Source: Bacteroidales bacterium (GTDB taxonomy: Bacteria > Bacteroidota > Bacteroidia > Bacteroidales > Bacteroidaceae). Taken from it: a stretch of DNA of 13,888 nucleotides. The DNA is taken from NCBI GenBank assembly GCA_030523385.1, contig JAUNIV010000024.1:1-13888 (forward strand). Direction: 5' to 3'. Made by a program: the position numbers and the translations under genes. A model generated the notes under the pieces. That model was not told the DNA's origin, did not search any database, and saw only the letters and a program-made list of their open reading frames with translations. Shown here piece by piece: positions 8,601 through 13,888 of the stretch; the first letter of the stretch is position 1; every line of letters begins with the position of its first letter.

Positions 8601-9011
8601 GAACGTAAAACCAATCAGGAGAAATGGAACGCCCTCACCGTGAAAGTACCTGAATTTGCTCCTTGGGCACGCTTCGGTTTCTCTCGTTTGGAAGAAACCT
8701 TGGAATATGCACAAGCTGTGTATGACAACAAGGGTAAGAACTATTCGCAAGGTGAGGTAAATTCTGCCGCAGCTGCCTTGAATACGGTCATCAATACCAT
8801 GCGTCCGGGTAACTTGGCTGAGATGGAAGACCTTCGTCCGTTGTCTGCCCTGCTGCGTCGGGCCGGAACGGTGGGTGAATCTACGGAGCCTGTATTAAAG
8901 GAAGCCATAGAGTATGCCGAAATGGTAGTGAAGTACGTGGCCGATGGCAGCGGTACGCACGATATGATAGGGACAGCCGTTGAGAGACTGAAAAAAGCGG
9001 CTCATCAATAA
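5670..9011 (+). CDS. Secreted DUF1680 glycosidase (GH127/GH146-like, beta-L-arabinofuranosidase) with Ig-like and FIVAR-like regions
   Basis: A 1113-aa enzyme. A Sec signal ends near AHA (about residue 27) and there is no lipobox, so it is probably periplasmic or released. Residues about 44-150 look like a bacterial Ig-like domain (VGTVPRLPYQVWVTYSDG). The DUF1680 (alpha/alpha)6 catalytic region follows, with GHGSGHYMSALA near 207-218 and YYTIHKQLAGL near 325. The zinc-thiolate site known from GH127 HypBA1 (Glu and three Cys) appears as E529-T-C531 and C599-C600, with C599 as the expected nucleophile. E499 in GEMF matches the acid/base. A DYFRHDHTTHYFRI element closes the domain. Residues about 826-1113 are alpha-helical repeats resembling three or four FIVAR modules (YTxxSFxxLxxAI pattern). 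Total length is well above the 600-800 aa usual for the family. Expected reaction: release of L-arabinose from beta-L-arabinofuranosides of plant cell-wall glycans. Exact linkage is unknown. Confidence 0.85.
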   Translation: MKIQRTFFFALAAGLQLSAWVPLEAHASEATTVWQDATAEARTIASVESVSVHCPVGTVPRLPYQVWVTYSDGKSEYRQTKWSNSALATEQAQADAQAHPAGSQYTVGGYIIGDDTTENGYPITATVKVTDGSYDTPAHPVAHTIPLTDVTIDGDNRLTSNRDLAIREIISWDVSQQLYNYRDTYGLSTEGYTRSDGWDSPDTKLKGHGSGHYMSALALAYAAATDPAQKDILRRNITRMVNELRECQERTFVWNEKLGRYWEARDFAPEEELKDMKGTWAAFDEHKTKWATYGYGYLNAIPAHHPALIEMYRAYNNSDWVWAPYYTIHKQLAGLIDIATYMDDKAVADKALLVAKDMGLWIWNRMHYRTYVKTDGTQDERRARPGNRYEMWNMYIAGEVGGIGESLARLSEMVSNPEEKAHLLEASNCFDSPAFYEPLARNIDDIRTRHANQHIPMIIGALRSYLSNQKPEYYNLSENFWTLLQGRYRYATGGVGNGEMFRQPYTQILSMVMNGVSEGNSQSNPDINETCCAYNLLKLTKDLNCFHPDDARYMDYYERTLYNQIVGSLHPSHYQTTYQYAVGLNASKPWGNETPQSTCCGGTGSENHVKYQEAAYFVSDQTLWVALYMPTTLRWKEKGITLQQECLWPAESSVVKVTGGEAEFEMKLRVPYWATDGFEVKLNGTVVASDCRPCSYMVIPARRWKVGDVVEITMPFTKHIDYGPDKLPGEIASDKGGAPLGTAWVGTLMYGPLAMTATDVTNWTEATLNLDSQLATVAANAPDGNRTGTLGNLYTLTQGGRTFQPDYFRHDHTTHYFRINRVSDPTAELKAVLSAKLREATAFTSKHYTKASFKELKRAINEGETLMQSASVSEKSITACVEAIGGAIDKLVAPRTVKDGLEAAIASAQQQDAAQYTTDSFEALQMAIEAAKTVAANETSQVVIDKQAFLLNEAVAALTPISSVDKAALKELLGMGLERKTNQEKWNALTVKVPEFAPWARFGFSRLEETLEYAQAVYDNKGKNYSQGEVNSAAAALNTVINTMRPGNLAEMEDLRPLSALLRRAGTVGESTEPVLKEAIEYAEMVVKYVADGSGTHDMIGTAVERLKKAAHQ

Positions 9012-9020
9012 GCCGGCTTA
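9009..9020. other. 12-bp perfect palindrome overlapping the glycosidase stop codon
   Basis: TAAGCCGGCTTA is self-complementary. Its first bases form the stop codon of the glycosidase, and it ends exactly where the right inverted-repeat arm begins. No T-run follows and there is no loop, so it is not a convincing intrinsic terminator. No equivalent palindrome lies at the matching place beside the left arm. Confidence 0.4.
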
Positions 9021-9200
9021 TGTTCAGAAAAAACGGGCGATAAGTTCCAACAGAAAAATTAAAAACGAATATATAAACCTTTTAATAAAAAGAACGTATA
9101 TGAGAACACATGAAAATCGGGCCTTGTTCAGCAAAGCATTGCTGAGGGCCACAACCTGCCTTTTCCTGGCTGGCAGTGCGGGAATAAGTCCGGCACTGGC
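9021..9200 (+). repeat. Right arm of 180-bp inverted repeat spanning a susC start
   Basis: Plus-strand partner of 4695-4874, without gaps. Perfect blocks are 9031-9053, 9068-9094 and 9115-9161. The last of these covers codons N6 to C20 of susC with no synonymous difference. The mismatch at 9095 changes the upstream ATG of the left copy to ACG. The arm begins 10 bp after the glycosidase stop and ends at the SPALA signal-peptidase region. Confidence 0.93.
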
Positions 9201-12200
9201 TGTAACCGGAGAGACAGCACCGGGAGTTGAGGCAGTGCAGCAGAATGTAGCTGTCAGCGGTACGGTGAAAGATGTAAACGGCGAACCGATTATCGGAGCC
9301 AGTGTGGTAGTGAAAGGTACTACAAACGGAACCATTACCGACTTCGACGGAAACTTTACCTTGGAAGCATCTGCCAAAGGTACATTGGTCGTGTCTTACA
9401 TTGGCTACAAGACACAAGAAGTAGTCATCAACGGACAACGCAGCCTGAATATTACACTGAAGGAAGACACAGAGGTGTTGGACGAAGTGGTGGTAGTAGG
9501 TTACGGTACGCAGAAAAAGGCAACTTTGACAGGTTCTGTATCTTCCATAGGAGGTGAAGACTTAAAGAAAGTATCGACTGCCAACCTGACCAATACATTG
9601 GCTGGTAAGACGGCAGGTGTCATTGCCAATACCCGAAGCGGTGAACCCGGAGCCGATGATGCCACTATCTTGATTCGAGGAAAGGGAACTACTGGCGACA
9701 CCAGTCCGCTGATTGTGGTTGACGGTATTGCCGACCGTTCTTTCGGACGACTGAATCCCGAAGACATTGAAAGCATATCTGTATTGAAAGATGCTTCGGC
9801 TGCCATCTATGGTGCACGTGCTGCCAATGGTGTCATCTTGGTTACGACCAAACGCGGTAAGGAAGGAAAGGTGAAAGTAAACTATAGCGGTAATGTTTCG
9901 TTTTCACAACCCACACGGGTTCCAGAGATGCTGAATGCTTACCAGTATGCTACCTACGTGAATGAGTTTGATGCCGCACAGGGCAATGCGCTGACTTATC
10001 CGGAAACTGCTATCGCTAAAATCTTGGATGGAAGTGACCAAATAAACTATCCGGACACAAATTGGTGGAAGGAAGTGGCAAGAAACTGGGCTACTAATAC
10101 CGAACACAGTCTGTCGGTAAGCGGTGGTAACGAGAAGATGTCTTTCTACACCTCGGCACAATATATGTATCAGGATGTGATTTACAAGAACAGTCCGCAG
10201 AACTATAATCAGTATCAGTTCAGTACCAACCTGGATGCCCATATCACGAAAGCCATTCATTTCAGCTTTGATATTTTGGGACGTCAGGCAGTAGATAGTC
10301 GTGGAGTCTATACGACCGAAGACCTCTTTGGCTATTTCCTTACTACCAGTCCTATGGCTGCTCCTTACTATCCCAACGGATTGCTGAGAATAGGACACGA
10401 TGGTATGACCAACAATGCCGTGTTGATGGTGTCTGATATACCCGGAACCAGCAAGAGCACTTACAATACGTTGAATCTTAAGCCCAAAGTACGCATTGAC
10501 CTGGATGTGATTACACCGGGACTTTATGTGGAAGGATATGCCGCTATGGACTACTCCTTTAACCGCAACAAGACCCAACGCGCTCCGTATGATATTTATT
10601 CGTATAAGGCAGACACGGATGAATACGTCAACCAGCGTGAAGGAACCGGTGCCGTAAGCGTAGGTACTTGGCAAAGCACCAGCAGCAACATTACGCTGAA
10701 TGCCCGTATCGGTTATAGCCATTTGTTTGAAGGAGGACACAAGGTAGATGCTTTCGTGGCCTACGAGCAGTGCAAGTATGATTATGAATACCTGTATGGC
10801 TACCGCACTAACTTTATTTCTTCCGCATTGCCCGACCTGGACTTTGGAAGCACGGACAAGAAAGATCAAAGCAATGGTGGAAACTCTAATGAGACAGCTC
10901 GTCAGAACTGGTTCGGACGTATCAATTATGGTTATAAGGACAGGTATCTGGCTGAAGTTACCTTGCGTTACGATGGCTCCATGAACTTTGCACCGGGACA
11001 TCGCTGGGGATTGTTTCCTGCTTTCTCTGCAGGATGGGTAGTCAGCGAAGAAAACTTCTTCGAACCGTTGCGCGATGCCGTAAGTTTCTTGAAGCTGAAA
11101 GGTTCATGGGGTATGATGGGTAACGATGCCATCAGCGCTTACCAATATTTGTCCATGTATGGATTCAATGGCAGCCAACATGCAGTATTCGGTACAAGCT
11201 ATACGCCGGTACAGGGTATTTATGAAACCGTGACAGCCAATCCGTTGGTAACTTGGGAAACGGCTAAGACATGGAACATTGGTCTTTCTACACAATTCTT
11301 GGGTGGCAAGTTCGGCTTGGATATAGATTATTTCCAGTCCAACCGTAGTGACATTCTTGCAACGAGAAACGCTTCTGTTCCTACTTACTCCGGTCTTTCA
11401 TTGCCGGCCGAAAATATAGGAAAGGTAAAGAACTCAGGTTTTGAAACCGTTCTTTCTTATCACGACCGTAAAGGAGATTTTGAATACGGAGTGACCGGAA
11501 ACGTGACATACGCTAAGAATAAGGTGGTTTATATGGATGAGGCTGTCAATACACCGGAATGGCAGCGTACTACCGGACACCCTATTGACGGAGCTATTTA
11601 TTATGTGGCAACAGGTATTTACCAGACACAGGAAGAGATTGACGCAACTCCGCATTTGTGGGGAACCAAAGTGGGTGACTTGATTTATCAGGATACCAAT
11701 GGGGATGGCAATATTACATGGGATGATGCTGTACGCCGTGACAAGTCGGCTACTCCGAAATGGATTTTCGGTTTGACGCTGAACGGCTCATGGAAAGGAT
11801 TTGATGTCAATGCTTTCTTCCAAGGACAGGCCGATGCCGAAATCCTGGTGCAGCCCACTATGAATATGGCTACGGAATTCTATGAAGGACGTTGGTGTGA
11901 AAGCAACACAGCCGAACAGAATGCTGCTGCCAAATGGCCCCGTGCCTTTATGAAGGAATCTCAGGTAGACGGTCGAAATTCATATTCTTCTACTTGGTGG
12001 TTGCGCGATGCTTCTTTCGTTCGTCTGAAATCACTCGAAGTCGGATATACGTTCCCTAAGCAAACACTTTCCTCAATAGGTCTGGAAGCCCTGCGTCTGT
12101 ATGTCAACGGTAACAATCTGTTTACTATCGACAGTGTAGGTTTGTTCGACCCGGAAATGACGAACGGTGTCAAAGGATATTCGTTGCAGCGCACATGGAC

Positions 12201-12225
12201 AGTGGGTGTAAACGTGACTTTCTGA
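9100..12225 (+). CDS. SusC/RagA-family TonB-dependent receptor (right pair)
   Basis: A 1041-aa outer-membrane transporter. The signal peptide (1-34, ending SPALA) is almost identical to that of the left SusC because both lie in the inverted repeat. After it come a carboxypeptidase-regulatory-like domain (about 48-122), a TonB-box region DEVVVVGYGTQKK, a plug domain with LIVVDGI and VLKDASAAIYGARAANGV, and a beta-barrel ending VGVNVTF with C-terminal Phe. No STN signalling domain is present. Similarity to the left SusC is clear in the regulatory-like and plug domains but the barrel loops differ, which suggests a different ligand. The start is the only ATG fitting the repeat. The gene follows the glycosidase by 88 bp without a visible terminator and precedes susD by 31 bp, so glycosidase, susC and susD probably form one transcript. 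Confidence 0.95.
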   Translation: MRTHENRALFSKALLRATTCLFLAGSAGISPALAVTGETAPGVEAVQQNVAVSGTVKDVNGEPIIGASVVVKGTTNGTITDFDGNFTLEASAKGTLVVSYIGYKTQEVVINGQRSLNITLKEDTEVLDEVVVVGYGTQKKATLTGSVSSIGGEDLKKVSTANLTNTLAGKTAGVIANTRSGEPGADDATILIRGKGTTGDTSPLIVVDGIADRSFGRLNPEDIESISVLKDASAAIYGARAANGVILVTTKRGKEGKVKVNYSGNVSFSQPTRVPEMLNAYQYATYVNEFDAAQGNALTYPETAIAKILDGSDQINYPDTNWWKEVARNWATNTEHSLSVSGGNEKMSFYTSAQYMYQDVIYKNSPQNYNQYQFSTNLDAHITKAIHFSFDILGRQAVDSRGVYTTEDLFGYFLTTSPMAAPYYPNGLLRIGHDGMTNNAVLMVSDIPGTSKSTYNTLNLKPKVRIDLDVITPGLYVEGYAAMDYSFNRNKTQRAPYDIYSYKADTDEYVNQREGTGAVSVGTWQSTSSNITLNARIGYSHLFEGGHKVDAFVAYEQCKYDYEYLYGYRTNFISSALPDLDFGSTDKKDQSNGGNSNETARQNWFGRINYGYKDRYLAEVTLRYDGSMNFAPGHRWGLFPAFSAGWVVSEENFFEPLRDAVSFLKLKGSWGMMGNDAISAYQYLSMYGFNGSQHAVFGTSYTPVQGIYETVTANPLVTWETAKTWNIGLSTQFLGGKFGLDIDYFQSNRSDILATRNASVPTYSGLSLPAENIGKVKNSGFETVLSYHDRKGDFEYGVTGNVTYAKNKVVYMDEAVNTPEWQRTTGHPIDGAIYYVATGIYQTQEEIDATPHLWGTKVGDLIYQDTNGDGNITWDDAVRRDKSATPKWIFGLTLNGSWKGFDVNAFFQGQADAEILVQPTMNMATEFYEGRWCESNTAEQNAAAKWPRAFMKESQVDGRNSYSSTWWLRDASFVRLKSLEVGYTFPKQTLSSIGLEALRLYVNGNNLFTIDSVGLFDPEMTNGVKGYSLQRTWTVGVNVTF
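9128..9145 (+). other. Imperfect palindrome in right repeat, candidate crossover site or mRNA hairpin
   Basis: TCAGCAAAGCATTGCTGA, identical to the minus strand of 4750-4767. Its centre (9136/9137) is within two bases of the centre of the 47-bp perfect block. If the two copies were the crossover points, the flipped segment would be 4378 bp and the exchange would fall within the signal-peptide codons of both susC genes. Confidence 0.35.
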
Positions 12226-12256
12226 TTTTTATTAATTACATAATTTAGAACTGAAT

Positions 12257-13888
12257 ATGAAAACAATATATAAAGCATCATTATGTGCACTGTTGGGGCT
12301 GGGGCTTACCGCATGCTCCGACTTCTTGGATGTGAAGCCTCACAACCAAATCAGTGACGAAGCCGTTCGGAGTAATTTGGATTATGCCGAAGCTTTCCTT
12401 AATAACTGTTATACATGGGTGGAAGGTGAAAATCAAAATGGCGTGCCTTTTACCAGCTACACCGATAATTTGCTGCATCGTACAGGATATGGCACCGAAG
12501 TCTATACACTCGGAAGAGTTTCTTGTGATGATTATAACGTAGGCTTTAGTGACGCCAGAGGCAATACGTGGTACTACTATTACTCGGCTATTAAGAATGT
12601 TAACCAGTTGTTGGAACTGGTAGATGATTATTCTATTAGCTCGGAAAGTGACGAAGAACGTAAGGATGTAATCGTGGGACAGGCTTATTTCTTGCGTGCT
12701 TTCTTCTACCATCAGCTTTATTCTTTATATGGTAGGATTCCTTTGGTTTATGAGGTATTTGATATTGATTCCGAATGGACTCAGACACGTGCCGATATGG
12801 ATGATGTGGCCGATGCTATTGTAGCCGATTGTGATCGTGCTGCATCCTTGTTGCCTGTCAGATATGGAAGTGATGACTTTGGCCGTGCCACTAAAGGTGC
12901 TGCCCTTGCTGTGAAAGCACGCACCTTGCTTTATAAAGCAAGCCCGCTGTTTGGTACTCCGTCGGCTACCAGATGGCAAGAAGCTTCGGATGCACAGAAA
13001 GCTGTTATTGATTTGGCCAATCAGGGCGTATATAGTCTGCCTTCTGTAAGCAACTACGAAGAATATGCAGCTTTGTTCTGTGAACCGCAGAATCCTGAAA
13101 TCATCTTTGAGAAACTTTACGATGAGACCAGTTGGGAAGCTTTCTCTTCCAGTTATCCTATGTCTTCACCTCCGGGTGACTATAACGGTTATTGGGGTTG
13201 GGGAGTATGGTTGCCAACTTACAATGCTGTCAATTTGTATCAAAATGCAGACGGTACTACTTTCAATCTTAGTGATTTAAGGAATTATCAGATCCAAGTG
13301 CCTACAATGGATGAAACAACAAGCACTGTATTCTATAAAGACAGTACGATTTTGGCTACTACCACTTGTCCGTGGGATAACCGTGAGATGCGTTTCTATG
13401 CCAATATTCTGTATGATGGAGCTTTATGGGGATATGGTGAGCATAATCATCCGGTAGAGATTTATGAATCTGGCGATCCCAGCGTAACCAGTGGTGAACA
13501 ATCTCCCACAACTGAAGTTGGAGAATATTGGAATACTACAAAGACCGGTTATTATTTACGCAAGTTTATGGATCCTACCTATAACCAATGGGACGAAACT
13601 ATAGCCGATAACACTCCGTGGATATTCTTCCGTTTGGCAGAATTCTACTTGAATTATGCAGAATGTCAGATAGAGTTAGGAAATAATGCTGAGGCTTTGA
13701 AATACATCAATATGATCAGAAATCGTGTACATTTGCCCGATGCTCCCGGAGCAAACATTCGTGAGGAGTATGAATACGAACGTCGCGTGGAATTGATGTT
13801 TGAAGGCCAGCGTTTCTTCGACCTCCGTCGTTGGAAACGTATGGAAGAAGCTTATTCGGGTGATAACCTGCCTACGGCCATGAAAATA
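12257..13888 (+). CDS. SusD/RagB-family outer-membrane glycan-binding lipoprotein (right pair), 3' end outside window
   Basis: An open frame of 544 codons from ATG at 12257 to the window edge without a stop. The lipoprotein signal ends LGLTAC, so Cys20 is the likely lipidated residue, followed by SDFLDVKP, a very common SusD opening. SusD features include GQAYFLRAFFYHQLYSLYG (about 140), IFFRLAEFYLNYAECQIELG (about 455-475), MIRNRVHLPDAPG, and the ERRVELMFEGQRFFDLRRWK segment near 515-535. What is missing should be only the last few tens of residues. The sequence is of a different SusD subgroup from the left-hand protein, which argues for a different ligand. It lies 31 bp after susC. I chose this start because it gives a complete lipoprotein signal directly after the receptor stop. 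Confidence 0.92.
   Translation, partial: MKTIYKASLCALLGLGLTACSDFLDVKPHNQISDEAVRSNLDYAEAFLNNCYTWVEGENQNGVPFTSYTDNLLHRTGYGTEVYTLGRVSCDDYNVGFSDARGNTWYYYYSAIKNVNQLLELVDDYSISSESDEERKDVIVGQAYFLRAFFYHQLYSLYGRIPLVYEVFDIDSEWTQTRADMDDVADAIVADCDRAASLLPVRYGSDDFGRATKGAALAVKARTLLYKASPLFGTPSATRWQEASDAQKAVIDLANQGVYSLPSVSNYEEYAALFCEPQNPEIIFEKLYDETSWEAFSSSYPMSSPPGDYNGYWGWGVWLPTYNAVNLYQNADGTTFNLSDLRNYQIQVPTMDETTSTVFYKDSTILATTTCPWDNREMRFYANILYDGALWGYGEHNHPVEIYESGDPSVTSGEQSPTTEVGEYWNTTKTGYYLRKFMDPTYNQWDETIADNTPWIFFRLAEFYLNYAECQIELGNNAEALKYINMIRNRVHLPDAPGANIREEYEYERRVELMFEGQRFFDLRRWKRMEEAYSGDNLPTAMKI

Larger units (their letters stand above)
4695..9200. other. Candidate invertible DNA segment carrying its own recombinase and a glycosidase
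   Basis: Two 180-bp inverted repeats (4695-4874, 9021-9200) bracket 4146 bp that contain only the serine recombinase gene, a divergent spacer and the DUF1680 glycosidase gene. Each repeat overlaps the 5' end of an outward-facing susC, so exchange anywhere within the arms rebuilds two intact susC frames. The predicted flipped form places the glycosidase upstream of the left susC/susD and the recombinase upstream of the right pair. Seen: the repeats and gene order. Known: Bacteroides species switch susC/susD pairs and capsule promoters by DNA inversion. Inferred: that this segment inverts and that the internal recombinase does it. Homologous recombination between the arms, or a static duplication, are the alternatives. 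Confidence 0.6.

Noticed and set aside
9904..11001. 365-codon open frame on the minus strand
   Set aside because: It lies wholly antisense to the right susC, has no signal, domain or codon pattern of its own, and is a shadow of the coding strand.

Overview
The window looks like a polysaccharide utilisation region of a gut Bacteroidales genome (Bacteroides, Phocaeicola or a close relative). The basis is two complete SusC-type TonB-dependent receptors, each followed by a SusD-type lipoprotein, a DUF1680-family glycosidase of the kind these bacteria use on plant arabinose glycans, A-rich leaders without strong Shine-Dalgarno sites, and moderate GC content. I cannot name the species from sequence alone.

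The layout is nearly symmetrical around a divergent spacer at 5496-5669. Leftwards on the minus strand run a 201-aa serine recombinase (4890-5495), a SusC homologue (1766-4795) and a SusD homologue (70-1743). Rightwards on the plus strand run a 1113-aa secreted DUF1680 enzyme with Ig-like and FIVAR-like accessory regions (5670-9011), a second SusC homologue (9100-12225) and a second SusD homologue that runs off the window (12257-13888, no stop). Gaps are short and I see no convincing intrinsic terminator, so each arm may be one operon.

The main observation is a pair of 180-bp inverted repeats, 4695-4874 and 9021-9200. They align without gaps at 169/180 positions and include a 47-bp perfect block. 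Each repeat covers the last part of the gap before susC, the susC translation start and the signal-peptide codons, and the near-identity stops there. The 4146 bp between them carry exactly two genes, the recombinase and the glycosidase, divergently transcribed. Recombination between the arms would flip this segment and swap which SusC/SusD pair sits behind the glycosidase and which behind the recombinase, leaving all reading frames intact. An imperfect 18-bp palindrome lies close to the centre of the 47-bp block in both arms and is one candidate crossover site.

Inferred model: a self-encoded invertible cassette that chooses which of two outer-membrane glycan importers is co-expressed with a beta-L-arabinofuranosidase-like enzyme. 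SusC/SusD shufflons are known in Bacteroides fragilis, but the ones I recall use tyrosine recombinases. The serine recombinase inside the segment and the movement of a glycosidase rather than a promoter alone are the unusual points. No sensor (hybrid two-component, ECF sigma/anti-sigma or SusR-like) lies in the window, and inversion itself is not shown by one sequence.
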